Shown: positions 37,766 to 46,595, counted from the first letter of the stretch. The stretch: 64,000 nt of DNA from Segniliparus rugosus ATCC BAA-974 (GCF_000185725.2 NZ_KI391953.1:1666750-1730749), one strand, 5' to 3'. Made by a program: numbers and translations. Notes: generated by a model not told the origin, from the sequence alone.

Positions 37766-38644
37766 TTGACGAGCGAGAGCATCTCTCGAGTTGGGATCAT
37801 CGGCGCCGGGCAGATGGGAGCCGGGATCGCGGAAGTGTGCGCGAGGGCGCACACGGACGTGTTGGTCTACGAGCCGACGCGGGAGCTGCTCGCCGCTGGC
37901 CGGGCCCGTATTCTGCGCTCACTCGACCGGGGGGTGTCGAGCGGCAAGGTGACCGAGCGCGAGCGGGAGCAGGCCGCATGGCGGTTGCGCTTCACCTCCG
38001 ACCTTGGCGACTTCGCCGACCGCCAGCTCGTGGTCGAAGCGGTCCTCGAGGACGAGAAGGTCAAGACGGAGATCTTCGCGGAGCTCGACGCCGTGGTCAC
38101 CGATCCGAACGCCGTCATCGCCTCGAACACCTCCTCGATCCCGATCATGAAGTTGGGCATGGCCGCCAAGCAGTCCAACCGAGTGCTCGGCATGCACTTC
38201 TTCAACCCGGTCCCGGTGCTCCCTCTGGTCGAGCTCGTGACCACTCTGATGACTTCCCCCGAGGTCTCGGAGCGGGCCGAGGTGTTCGCCCGCGACGTGC
38301 TCGGCAAGCAGGTGGTCCGCTCCGCCGACCGCGCGGGCTTCATCGCCAACGCCCTCCTGGTGCCGTACCTGCTCTCCGCGATCCGCATGGTGGAGTCGGG
38401 CTTCGCGACCGTGGAGGACATCGACAAGACGATGGTGCTCGGCTGCGCGCACCCGATGGGACCGCTGAAGCTGACCGATCTGATCGGGCTCGACACCACG
38501 AAGGCGATCGCGGATTCCATGTACGCGGAGTTCAAGCAGTCGCTGTACTCGCCGCCGCCGCTGCTGCTGCGCATGGTCGAGGCGGGCAGGCTCGGCAAGA
38601 AGGTCGGCCACGGCTTCTACCAGTACACATCGGGCGACCGCTGA
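37766..38644 (+). CDS. fadB2: 3-hydroxybutyryl-CoA dehydrogenase (FadB2-like)
   Basis: 292 residues. NAD-binding VGIIGAGQMGAGIAEV, then ASNTSSIPI, catalytic histidine in GMHFFNPVPVLPLVE, and the C-terminal GPLKLTDLIGLDT. Oxidises 3-hydroxyacyl-CoA, probably C4. TTG start with GAGGAG seven bases upstream. The icl-fadB2 neighbourhood is the same as in M. tuberculosis (Rv0467-Rv0468). Only six bases separate it from the MetE-like gene, so the two are probably cotranscribed. Confidence 0.93.
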   Translation: MTSESISRVGIIGAGQMGAGIAEVCARAHTDVLVYEPTRELLAAGRARILRSLDRGVSSGKVTEREREQAAWRLRFTSDLGDFADRQLVVEAVLEDEKVKTEIFAELDAVVTDPNAVIASNTSSIPIMKLGMAAKQSNRVLGMHFFNPVPVLPLVELVTTLMTSPEVSERAEVFARDVLGKQVVRSADRAGFIANALLVPYLLSAIRMVESGFATVEDIDKTMVLGCAHPMGPLKLTDLIGLDTTKAIADSMYAEFKQSLYSPPPLLLRMVEAGRLGKKVGHGFYQYTSGDR

Positions 38645-38650
38645 AGCGCC

Positions 38651-40945
38651 ATGATGTCTGCGCAGGTTGAGACGGAGTACGGGTCGAGCATCCTCGGATA
38701 TCCGAGGATCGGGCCGCGCCGCGAGCTCAAGCGGGCACTGGAGGGATACTTCCACGGGCCGGTCTCGCAGGAGGAGCTCAGAGCCGTCGGCCTGAAACTG
38801 CGCGACAGCACCTGGCAGGAACTCGCTGCCATGGGCCTGGAGCAGGTGCCCGGCAACACGTTCTCTTTCTACGACCACATCCTGGACTCGGCGCTGATCT
38901 TCGGGGCGGTCAGCCCGAGGTACGTGCCGCTGCGCGACGACCTCGACGACCTCGATTTCTATTTCGCGATGTGTCGGGGCCGCCCCGACTTCCCGCCGTT
39001 GGAGCTGGTCAAGCTCTTCGGCACCAACTACCACTACCGCCAGCCCGAGATCGGCGAGGACACCGTCTTCGCGGTCTCGTCCTACGCCGACGAGCTGCTG
39101 GCGGAGCACGCGCGGGCGAAGGCGCAAGGCGTCGAGCTGCGCCCGGTCGTCCTCGGGCCGGTGTCGCTGCTGCTCTTGTCCAAACGCGCTCCGGAGGCTC
39201 CGGCCGACTTCCGTCCCGTCGACCGCCTGCCCGACCTCGTCCCCGCCTATCTCGACCTCTTGGAGCGCCTCGCGAAACAAGGCGCGAAGTGCGTGCAGTT
39301 CGACGAGCCGGCGTTCACCTCCGAGCGCGCCGATTTCGAGCTCGAACTGCTCGGCGAGGCGTACGGCAAGCTTGCGGCCCCCAGCCTCGCGGCCCGGCCG
39401 AGGATCCTCGTCACCGGCCAGTACGGCCACCTCGGCGACGCGCTGCCGGTCCTCGCAGCCTCGAACATCGAGGCGATCAGCCTGGACCTGGTGGCCGCGC
39501 CGATCCCGCCGGAGGAGCTTGCCGCGCTGCCCGGATTGCGCCGAAAGCGCCTCTACGCGGGCGTGGTGTCGGGGCGCAACGTCTGGCGCAACGACCGGCT
39601 CGCCACCCTTGGGTATCTGACCGAGCTGAAGAACGTCGTCCCCGATATCGTGGTCTCGACCTCGACGACTCTGCTGCATGTGCCCTACGACGTGCTCGCC
39701 GAGTACGATTTGCCGGAAGTGCTCGACGGGCGGCTCTCCTTCGCGAAGCAGAAGGTCGGCGAGGTCGTCGCGCTCACGAAGGCGCTGCGCGAAGGGGCCC
39801 CGGCGAGCTGGAGCAAGACCACGCCCGCGAAGCCGCAGGTGAACCAGCAGGTCCGCGACCGGGTCGCCTCGGTGACCGACGCGGACCGCCGTCGGCTGCC
39901 GTACGAGGAGCGCAGGAAGCTGCAGGAGGAGCGGTTCAACCTGCCGAAGGTGCCGACCACCACGCTCGGCTCCTTCCCGCAGACCCCGGAGATCCGCCGG
40001 GCCCGCTACGAGCTCGGCGAGGGCCGCCTGTCCTGGGAGGACTACCTCAAGCAGGTGCGCGACGAGATCGAGCGGATCATCCGGCTGCAAGAGGACATCG
40101 GCCTGGACGTGCTGGTGCACGGCGAAGTCGAGCGCAACGACATGATCCAGTACTTCGCCGAGCTGATGGAGGGCTTCGCGACCACCCGCCACGGCTGGGT
40201 CCAGGTGTACGGCACGCGCTCGACGCGTCCGCCGATCATCCACGGCGACGTGTCCCGCCCCAAGCCGATGACGGTGGAGTGGATCGCCTACGCGCAGTCG
40301 TTCACGGCGAAGCCGGTCAAAGGCATCCTCACCGGTCCGGTGACGATGCTGGCCCGCTCGTTCGTCCGCGAGGACCTGCCCCACCAGCAGATCGCCGACC
40401 AGATCGCCCTCGCGGTGCGCGACGAGATCGCCGATTTGGAGGACGCCGGCATCGGCATCATCCAGGTGGACGAGCCCGCGATCCGCGAACTCTTGCCGCT
40501 GCGCGCGCAAGGGCGGCGCAAGTACTTGGACTGGGCGGTGTGCGCGTTCCGCCTCGCCACCGGCGGCGCGAAGCCGACGACGCAGATCCACACCCACTTG
40601 GAGTACTCCAGCCTCGGCTTGGTGGTCGAGGCGTTCGAGCAGATGGACTGCGACGTCACGGCGCTGGTCGCGACCCGTTCGATCTCGTGGGTGCTCCAGC
40701 AGCTGCGCAACGGGGGGTTGACCCGCGACGTTGGCCCAGGGGTGTACGAGAGCCGTTCGGCGCGCATCCCCGATATCGACGAGTTGGACGAGCGGATCAC
40801 CGAGGCGCTCAAGCTCGTGGACTTCGACCGGTTGTGGGTGAACCCGGACGGCGGCTTGAAGACCCGCCACTATTGGCAGTTGCAGCCCTCGCTGCGCAAC
40901 ATGGTCGCCGCCGCCCGGCGGCACCGTCGGCGCGCCGGGGTCTAG
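38651..40945 (+). CDS. MetE-family protein lacking most zinc ligands
   Basis: 764 residues with the full two-barrel architecture of cobalamin-independent methionine synthase (GYPRIGPRRELKRALEGY, TNYHYRQPEIGEDT, ERNDMIQYFAELMEG, MTVEWIAYAQSFT, IIQVDEPAIRELLPLR). With a constant offset of eight from E. coli MetE, His641 is kept (H649) but Cys643 is Glu651, Glu665 is Val673 and Cys726 is Gly734; the conserved His of the DIHSP segment is Arg702. Canonical WFDTNYHY is LFGTNYHY. The homocysteine-activating zinc site is therefore gone or rebuilt (Glu651 and Cys667 lie nearby). Full length and undamaged frame argue against a pseudogene. Cotranscribed with fadB2; reaction unknown. Confidence 0.85.
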   Translation: MMSAQVETEYGSSILGYPRIGPRRELKRALEGYFHGPVSQEELRAVGLKLRDSTWQELAAMGLEQVPGNTFSFYDHILDSALIFGAVSPRYVPLRDDLDDLDFYFAMCRGRPDFPPLELVKLFGTNYHYRQPEIGEDTVFAVSSYADELLAEHARAKAQGVELRPVVLGPVSLLLLSKRAPEAPADFRPVDRLPDLVPAYLDLLERLAKQGAKCVQFDEPAFTSERADFELELLGEAYGKLAAPSLAARPRILVTGQYGHLGDALPVLAASNIEAISLDLVAAPIPPEELAALPGLRRKRLYAGVVSGRNVWRNDRLATLGYLTELKNVVPDIVVSTSTTLLHVPYDVLAEYDLPEVLDGRLSFAKQKVGEVVALTKALREGAPASWSKTTPAKPQVNQQVRDRVASVTDADRRRLPYEERRKLQEERFNLPKVPTTTLGSFPQTPEIRRARYELGEGRLSWEDYLKQVRDEIERIIRLQEDIGLDVLVHGEVERNDMIQYFAELMEGFATTRHGWVQVYGTRSTRPPIIHGDVSRPKPMTVEWIAYAQSFTAKPVKGILTGPVTMLARSFVREDLPHQQIADQIALAVRDEIADLEDAGIGIIQVDEPAIRELLPLRAQGRRKYLDWAVCAFRLATGGAKPTTQIHTHLEYSSLGLVVEAFEQMDCDVTALVATRSISWVLQQLRNGGLTRDVGPGVYESRSARIPDIDELDERITEALKLVDFDRLWVNPDGGLKTRHYWQLQPSLRNMVAAARRHRRRAGV

Positions 40946-41824
40946 ACGACCGTTTCGAGCAGGCCGCGCAAGACCTCGGTCCGCTCCTTGTCGAGGGGGA
41001 GCAGCGGTCGGCGCGGCACGCCCGCGCTCTGCCCGAGCAGGTCGAGCCCCGCCTTGATCGTGGTGGGCAGCCCTTGGCTCACGACGAAATCCAGGAGCGG
41101 TTTGAGGAGCCGGTAGGCCGTCTGCGCCCGCTCGGTCTCGCCCGCGCGCACCGCCTCGTAGATCTGCAGGCAGAGGCGGGGACGCAGACAGGGCGTTGCG
41201 GTGCACCATCCGGCCGCCCCGGCGGTCAGCGCGTCGAGGACCAGCGGGTTACTGCCGTTGAAGAAGGGGAGCGAGCCGCCGGAGAGCTCCTTGATGCGGA
41301 GCATCCGATGGATGTCGCCGGTGGACTCTTTGACCATGCGGACGTTCTCGATCCGCTCCGCCATCGCGACCAGCAGCTCGGGGGACATGTCGATCCCGCT
41401 GGTGGCTGGGTTGTTGTAGGCCATGATCGGGATGTCCGCAGAGTCGCTGATCGCTTGGAAATGGGCGAAAACCTCGCGGTCGCTCAGTTTCCAATAGGAG
41501 ACTGGCACGACCATGACGGCCTGGGCTCCGGCCTCGCGCGCGCGCCGGGCGCGCCGCACTGCCCCCGCCGTGGTGAGGTCCGAGGCTCCGACGACAACCG
41601 GTGTCCGCCCCGCGACCGCCGCGACGGTGACGTCCACGACGGCTTCCCACTCGTCCTGCGAGAGGTAAGCGGCCTCGCCGGTGCTGCCGAGCGGCGCGAT
41701 GGCGTGCGCGCCGTCGCCGACGAGCTGGTCGACGAGCGAGGCGAGCCGATCCCGATCGACTCCCCCCTGCCGGGCGGAAAGGGGTGACGGGATAAGCGAT
41801 GATTCCCTCGATGGCGTTGTCCAT
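40942..41824 (-). pseudogene. DapA/N-acetylneuraminate-lyase family aldolase, frameshifted in a C6 run
   Basis: Class I aldolase of about 294 residues if one base is removed. The start MDNAIEGIIAYPVTPF (ATG 41824) is in one frame; after six C on the plus strand (41762-41767) the rest continues in the next: DRDRLASLVDQL, APLGSTGEAAYLS with the TGE motif, MAYNNPATSG with the catalytic Tyr region, and VRMVKESTGD with the Schiff-base Lys. Everything after the shift is intact, so this is a very recent lesion, a phase-variable tract or a homopolymer sequencing error. Pairs with the class II aldolase upstream; overlaps the MetE-like stop by four bases tail-to-tail. Confidence 0.85.
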
Positions 41825-41874
41825 GGTGTTGCACTCCGTTCTGGTGGGTGTTGCTCGTGCGGGGCCTCGGGCGC

Positions 41875-42660
41875 TCAGCGCCGGAAGACGTCGGGGTGTT
41901 TGCGCGCGGCCTGCCTCGCGTAATAGGCGAAGTTGGCCGCGCTGCGTTTGGGGGTCAGCGTCCAGTCGTGCGCCTCGCGGGCGAGCCGGTCGGGGAGCGG
42001 GGCGATCGGCCCCGCGGCCATGGCGGCCAGTTGGAGCCGGGCGGCGCGCTCGATCAAGACCGCGAGCGAGCAGGCCTCCTCGACGCTCGCCCCGGCGATC
42101 ACGTGGCCGTGATGGGCGAGCAGGATGGCTTTCTTGTCCCCGAGCGCGGCCGAGATGATCGCACCCTCCTCGTTGCCGACGGGCACTCCGGGCCAGTCGG
42201 GGAGGAACGCGCAGTCGTCGTAGAAGGGCGCGAGGTCCATCTGCGAGACGACCAGCGGGATCTCCAGCATCGACAGCGCCGCCACGTGGAACGGGTGGGT
42301 GTGCACGATGCACTGCGCGTCGGGGCGCGCCCGGTAGATCCAGCTGTGGAACCGGTTGGCCGGGTTGGCCATGCCGCTGCCCTCGAGGACGTTGAGGTCC
42401 TCGTCGACCAGGAGCAGGTTCTCCTCGGTGATCTCGTCGAAGCCGAGCCCGAGGCGTTGGGTGTAGTAGGTCCCCGGCGCTTCGGCGCGGGCGGTGATCT
42501 GACCGGCGAGCCCGGAGTCGTGCCCATGGTCGAAGAGCACGCGGCAGGTGAGGGCGACTTTCTGTCGGACGCTGAGTTCGGACTCGCCGAACGTCTCGGC
42601 CATTCGGGCCTCCGCCCTCGCCATCAGGTCCGTTTTCGAGTCGTTCATCGTGTCGGCCAT
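41875..42660 (-). CDS. Class II aldolase/adducin family protein
   Basis: 261 residues from an ATG preceded by AAGGAG. Family hallmarks are GLAGQITARAEAPGTYYTQR, the metal-binding histidines of CIVHTHPFH and LLAHHGHVIAG. Members are fuculose/ribulose-phosphate aldolases, decarboxylases of hydroxy acids, or of unknown function. It diverges from an XRE-cupin regulator, with a 9-bp-arm inverted repeat between them, and is followed by the DapA-like aldolase, so the pair probably handles one keto acid or sugar acid. Confidence 0.85.
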   Translation of the reverse strand: MADTMNDSKTDLMARAEARMAETFGESELSVRQKVALTCRVLFDHGHDSGLAGQITARAEAPGTYYTQRLGLGFDEITEENLLLVDEDLNVLEGSGMANPANRFHSWIYRARPDAQCIVHTHPFHVAALSMLEIPLVVSQMDLAPFYDDCAFLPDWPGVPVGNEEGAIISAALGDKKAILLAHHGHVIAGASVEEACSLAVLIERAARLQLAAMAAGPIAPLPDRLAREAHDWTLTPKRSAANFAYYARQAARKHPDVFRR

Positions 42661-42681
42661 GGCGCTGCTCCTTCGATTGAT

Positions 42682-42718
42682 ATGACACTTGAGAACAGTA
42701 TAGGACACAAAGTGTCAT
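42682..42718. promoter_or_regulatory. Inverted-repeat operator between aldolase and XRE-cupin genes
   Basis: ATGACACTT (42682-42690) and its exact complement AAGTGTCAT (42710-42718) are separated by 19 AT-rich bases. Sits 22 bases from the aldolase start and 60 from the regulator start. Likely binding site of the adjacent XRE-cupin protein. Confidence 0.65.
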
Positions 42719-42777
42719 TTTTTCTCCGGGGGTGTCCCAGCTACGATGAGGGGCGACAGAAAGGGGCCGAACCCGCG

Positions 42778-43311
42778 ATGCCGGTCTTGTTGCGCGCCGC
42801 GCGCCATCAGCAGCGAATGACGCTCGAGGAGCTGGCCGAGCGGACGGGGCTCACCAAGAGCTACTTGTCGAAAGTCGAACGCGGACTGAGCACGCCGTCG
42901 ATCGCGGTGGCGCTGAAGATCGCGGGCGCGCTCGGCGTCGACGTCGCCCGCCTCTTCGACCCGGAGAGCGGCGACGAGCTGGTCTGCGTCGTCCGGGCGG
43001 CGGATCGGACGACGGCGAGGCCGGACCACGGGGGCACGTACTACGCGCTGGCCACGTCGATGCTCGGCAAGCGCATGTCGCCGTTCGTCGTGGTCCCATC
43101 GGCGGAATTCGGCGACGGCTCGATGCGGGAGCATTCCGGCCAAGAGTTCCTCTTCGTCCACAAAGGACGAGTCGAGCTGGAGCTGCCCGGCAAGGTCGAG
43201 TCGCTAGACGTCGGCGATTGCGTGTACTTCGACGCCGCCGTCCCGCACCGGCTGCGCTCGGTCGGCGAAACGCCCGCCGAAGTGCTGGTCGTCGCCCACG
43301 ACGACCGTTGA
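42778..43311 (+). CDS. XRE-family regulator with C-terminal cupin
   Basis: 177 residues. Helix-turn-helix at 5-60 (RMTLEELAERTGLTKSYLSK, VERGLSTPSIAVALKIAGAL), then a cupin ligand-binding barrel (GQEFLFVHKGRVELELPG, VGDCVYFDAAVPHRL). Such HipB/SutR/PuuR-like regulators control nearby catabolic genes. A perfect inverted repeat lies between it and the aldolase genes. The start follows a GGGGCCGA purine stretch; an ATG at 42682 is in frame but would place the operator within the coding region. Confidence 0.88.
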   Translation: MPVLLRAARHQQRMTLEELAERTGLTKSYLSKVERGLSTPSIAVALKIAGALGVDVARLFDPESGDELVCVVRAADRTTARPDHGGTYYALATSMLGKRMSPFVVVPSAEFGDGSMREHSGQEFLFVHKGRVELELPGKVESLDVGDCVYFDAAVPHRLRSVGETPAEVLVVAHDDR

Positions 43312-43378
43312 GGACGTTTCCGTCCGATTGCGAGCCATGGTTTCACAAATATAATTTGCGGAATCCTCAATTCCTATT

Positions 43379-43633
43379 GTGAGCTGTTTCGTTGCTCCTG
43401 GTCCACTGCAGACCAGTTTCTTCTACCCGGCAGAGACCGACGGCAACATCGCCTGGCTGCAGTCGATGAGCATCAACGGCCAGATCGGCAAGGGCGACGA
43501 CGTCGTGCCCTTGGCGCGTTTCCTCGTCCTGCCGGAACCTCGTTGGATCACGGCGCAGACCGTCTACGTCAACGGCGGCATCATCTCTCCACGATCAACT
43601 AACGACGAAGGGGCCTCGGCCGGGGCGGCTTAG
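43379..43633 (+). pseudogene. C-terminal remnant of a short-chain dehydrogenase
   Basis: Codons for VAPGPLQTSFFYPAE to DDVVPLARFLVLPEPRWITA and QTVYVNGGI are the last third of an SDR: the PGP-x-T turn and the WITAQ-x-VNGG C-terminus. The Rossmann half with the NAD motif and the catalytic Tyr-Lys is missing, and nothing matching precedes it. Upstream bases 43312-43378 are AT-rich. The stop overlaps the sulfatase stop tail-to-tail. A deletion relic. Confidence 0.75.
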
Positions 43634-45333
43634 TTGCCGCCCTGGCCCGCCATCTTCTGAACGGTCTTCTTCCGGGCGGCTCGGATGGCGCGCATATTCG
43701 CCAGGCCTTCTTCGCGGGCGGCGGCGAGGGGGTCGGGCAGCGGGGCGTTGACTTCCGGGGTGACTTCGTGTTCGAGCAGGGCGTAGAGCTCGTGCTCGCC
43801 CGGGATGTTCTTGCCCGCGTGGTTGACGAGCTCGTGGCGGCCTTGGTCGGTCGAATAGTCGTAGTACTCGCGCTCGTGCGGAGCGTCCGGATCGGCTTCC
43901 ATCGTGCCCGCGCGCCATTCCGAGTACACGGCGAGTTTGGCGGCTCTGGTCCTTACGGCCAGGATGTGCCCCGGCGCGGCGGTCGGCAGTGCGACCCCGA
44001 GTTCTTCGATATTGAGGTCGTCGGTGGCGTGGGCGACCCACGGGCGGCCTTTGGCCTTGGGGTCGCGGGCGATGGCTGCGATATTCGCCCGGTCTTTCAG
44101 GTGGGCGTAGCGCGGGTCGCCGCGCCATTGGTCCCCGCCCGCGCCGATCGTCACGAGCAGGGGAGCGAGGTCGACGCTGCTAGTGAAATGGTCGCGGGTG
44201 TCGCCGGGTTTCGGCGTGAGGCGCCCGCTGGGGTCGCGGATGTAGAGGGGGACGTGGATCGCTTCGTCATAGGCGGCGGCCCCTTTGCCGCCGAGGCCGT
44301 GCGATCCGCCGTACTCCCCGTGGTCGGCGGTGAACACGACGACGGTGCCCCGGTCGATGTCGGGGCGGCTCTCGAGTTTCGCGAGGACCCTGCCGACTTG
44401 TTCGTCCACCTGCTGTTGCAGCCATAGGTAGACGTCGAGCTGCCGTGCCCACGCTTGCCGCGCCTCATCTCCTCGCGCAGGCATCGGGCCTTGCATCATC
44501 TGCATGAATTGCTGGTAGTCGCGTTGCAGCGTGGGTTTGCCGTTGGCTTCGAGGTCGTCGGGAGTCTCAAAGTTCGGAGCCGGGGCCGTGAACCGCTGCG
44601 GCACGCCTTTCGGCTCCTGCCATTTCGGCCAGTAGCAGATGTCGTGCGGGTTGACCAAGGAGACTGTGGTGCACCACGGGCCTTTGCCCGCTTCGGCTTC
44701 GAACCATTCGGCGAATTGGTCGACGATGGAGCCGTCCCGGTCGAGCCCTTGGTGCGGGGCTCCGTTCGGCGACGGATACGTGCCGCCGGAGAAGCCGTAC
44801 TCCTCCAACGCCCCTGGTCTGGCGTCGGAGTCGGCCCCCAGGTGCCATTTGCCCCACCACCACGTCCGGTAGCCCTGATCGCGGAGCAGGGAGCCCCAGG
44901 TCGGGAATTTCGGCGAAAGCGTGGACTCGTCGGTGATCGGATGGTTCGAGTCCCCGACGAGGGCGCCCTGGTTCGGTCCGCCGAAGGTATAGAAGCAGCC
45001 CGTCTGGTGGGAGTACAGCCCCGTGGTCATGACGCCTCGGGACGGCGTGCACATGTTGGACGCGGTGTAATGCCGGTCGAACGAGACGCTGGCCTTGCGC
45101 AGCTTCGCGATATGGGGCAGGAGGACGTCAAGCTGGGCCTGCTCGGGGAACCATTGCGGGGCGCGCAGCTGGTCGAGTATCACGACCAGGATGTTGGGCT
45201 TGTTCCCGCCTCGCGCGGCGGAGTCGCCGGGGGACGATTTGCGCAGCAGCTCGAAGCCGCCGAGCCCGGCGGCTGCCACGCCTGCGGCGGCAGCGCCGCC
45301 GAGCAGCAGATTGCGACGGTTGATCTCGGTCAT
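43630..45333 (-). CDS. Tat-exported sulfatase
   Basis: 567 residues. Twin-arginine signal NRRNLLLGGAAAAGVAAAGL, then PNILVVILDQLR with a metal Asp, the formylglycine motif C95-T-P-S-R (NMCTPSRGVMTTG), WWWGKWHLG with the second Lys/His signature and FTADHGEYGGSHG near residue 345 with the metal-binding Asp-His. Hydrolyses a sulfate (or phosphonate/phosphate) ester outside the cytoplasm once Cys95 is oxidised. The usual Asp-Asp pair reads Asp-Gln here. Substrate unknown. Next to a putative metal-dependent hydrolase on the same strand, 39 bases apart. Confidence 0.9.
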   Translation of the reverse strand: MTEINRRNLLLGGAAAAGVAAAGLGGFELLRKSSPGDSAARGGNKPNILVVILDQLRAPQWFPEQAQLDVLLPHIAKLRKASVSFDRHYTASNMCTPSRGVMTTGLYSHQTGCFYTFGGPNQGALVGDSNHPITDESTLSPKFPTWGSLLRDQGYRTWWWGKWHLGADSDARPGALEEYGFSGGTYPSPNGAPHQGLDRDGSIVDQFAEWFEAEAGKGPWCTTVSLVNPHDICYWPKWQEPKGVPQRFTAPAPNFETPDDLEANGKPTLQRDYQQFMQMMQGPMPARGDEARQAWARQLDVYLWLQQQVDEQVGRVLAKLESRPDIDRGTVVVFTADHGEYGGSHGLGGKGAAAYDEAIHVPLYIRDPSGRLTPKPGDTRDHFTSSVDLAPLLVTIGAGGDQWRGDPRYAHLKDRANIAAIARDPKAKGRPWVAHATDDLNIEELGVALPTAAPGHILAVRTRAAKLAVYSEWRAGTMEADPDAPHEREYYDYSTDQGRHELVNHAGKNIPGEHELYALLEHEVTPEVNAPLPDPLAAAREEGLANMRAIRAARKKTVQKMAGQGGN

Positions 45334-45372
45334 GCCGTCCAGCCTAATGCGGCTCGCGGAATTGTGGGGAAA

Positions 45373-46269
45373 TCAGTAGAGATGGCCGGCGAGCTTGCCC
45401 TTGTCGCCGAAGAGTTTGGCGCTCCACTCTTCGAGCAGCGGGGCGGTGTCGATATGGTCGGGGTGGAAGCCTCGGCGCAGGTAGGGTTTGGCCTCTTTGC
45501 GCAGACCTCCGGCGATCGGCCCGCGAAGCAGCGCGATCCCCTCCTTGAAGACGCGCAGCAGGTGGCGCCGCCCGTAAGGGTCGCTGGTGAGGACGCCGAA
45601 CCAAATCGCCAAGGCGCACATCGGGACTGCGGCGGCCGACACTACTTGCATGACTGCGATGCGGAGCCATTCCGGGCCGCCGACGGCGCGGTAGACGTCG
45701 AAGGCGACGGATTTGTGCTCCAGCTCCTCGTACGCGTGCCAGTGCAGAAGGTTGAAGACTTCGGTGTCCGTCGCCATGGCCTGGATCTCGGGCCGGGTGA
45801 AAAGCCGGGTGGCCAAAACCGCCGTGTAGTGCTCGCCCGCAGCCGTCGCGGCGAGGGCCGTGAGCCACAGCAGCCGCAGGCGTTTGAACGGGTATTTCGC
45901 CTCCAGGAGCTGCTCCCCGGCTTTTGCGGCGGAGCCGACTTTCTCGATAGTCTCGCGGTAACGGTAGCCCAGCTCGACCAGCTTGTCGTTGAGCTCCCGG
46001 TGCTGCTGCCCGTGGACGGCCTCTTGGCCGATGAATCCCGCGACGCGTTTCTTCAGCACGGGGTCGGCGATCTGGTCGCTGTAGCGGCGCACGGAGCGGA
46101 TGAAGAATTCCTCACCGGGCGGGAAGATGAACGAGAAGAACGCCAGCAGGTGGCTGTGCGCGATATCGCCGCCATCGGCGAAGTGCCGCTTTATCGGCTG
46201 CGGCTCGCCGAACGGAAATCTGATCCTGCGGACTTTGGGGTAGAGGCCGGGGGCTGTCTGGGTGGTCAT
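45373..46269 (-). CDS. Putative metal-dependent hydrolase (PF10118-type)
   Basis: 298 residues. Ferritin-like helical protein with conserved metal-site motifs: HSHLLAFFSFIFPPGEEFFI, FIGQEAVHGQQHRELN, AAGEHYTAVLA and HWHAYEELEHKSVAFDVY. The Glu and His placements (E-x2-H and E-x2-H) look like a di-iron or di-metal centre rather than a classical hydrolase. Function unknown; often near lipid enzymes in mycolata. ATG (MTTQTAPGLY) follows GGAG; an upstream in-frame ATG at 46320 is less likely. Confidence 0.78.
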   Translation of the reverse strand: MTTQTAPGLYPKVRRIRFPFGEPQPIKRHFADGGDIAHSHLLAFFSFIFPPGEEFFIRSVRRYSDQIADPVLKKRVAGFIGQEAVHGQQHRELNDKLVELGYRYRETIEKVGSAAKAGEQLLEAKYPFKRLRLLWLTALAATAAGEHYTAVLATRLFTRPEIQAMATDTEVFNLLHWHAYEELEHKSVAFDVYRAVGGPEWLRIAVMQVVSAAAVPMCALAIWFGVLTSDPYGRRHLLRVFKEGIALLRGPIAGGLRKEAKPYLRRGFHPDHIDTAPLLEEWSAKLFGDKGKLAGHLY

Positions 46270-46551
46270 TCTCTGCTCCGATGTAAGTGCTCGGGCCGCT
46301 GCCGCGGGCGGTGGTTCCATACGTGCTGGCGCGCGGCGCGGCCGTGAGCCATTGGCCAGAATGTGATCTGCTTTTCAGTGCTTGAATCATATTCAGCGCC
46401 GATGTCTCGAGCCTACATATTTGTGAGGTGCGGCACAATCTGATTTGTGAGGAGAGTATATGATTTATAGCATAATAAAATAAAAAAAGTGATCCAAGTA
46501 ACATTTAATAGTCGGATGCCCCGAACTCGTCATCGGAATGAGCCGACTGAA
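46270..46551. other. AT-rich intergenic island
   Basis: About 280 bases without a convincing gene. From 46370 to 46510 the base composition is far more AT-rich than the surroundings, including a run TAATAAAATAAAAAAAG. ATTTGTGAGG occurs twice in the same orientation (46419-46428 and 46443-46452), 24 bases apart. Likely a long upstream region for the minus-strand hydrolase gene; TATAAATC-like -10 elements are possible. Confidence 0.5.
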
Positions 46552-46595
46552 GCCGGGGGCCGCTGAGGACCAACTCGTCCTCAGCGGCCCCCGGC
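46552..46595 (-). terminator. Strong hairpin terminator after pepN
   Basis: Perfect 19-bp stem, GCCGGGGGCCGCTGAGGAC (46552-46570) with complement 46577-46595 and six-base loop. Lies 32 bases downstream of the pepN stop on the minus strand. No U-run. Confidence 0.8.

Noticed and set aside
37919-41209. Long open frame (over 1,000 codons) antisense to fadB2 and the MetE-like gene
   Set aside because: Composition is Arg/His/Gly/Asp-rich typical of an antisense shadow in high-GC DNA; the plus-strand genes show clear family motifs.
46112-46504. Minus-strand frame beginning MLLGSLFLFYYAIN
   Set aside because: Most of it overlaps the hydrolase gene in another frame; the start lies in the AT-rich island and would be an accident of composition.
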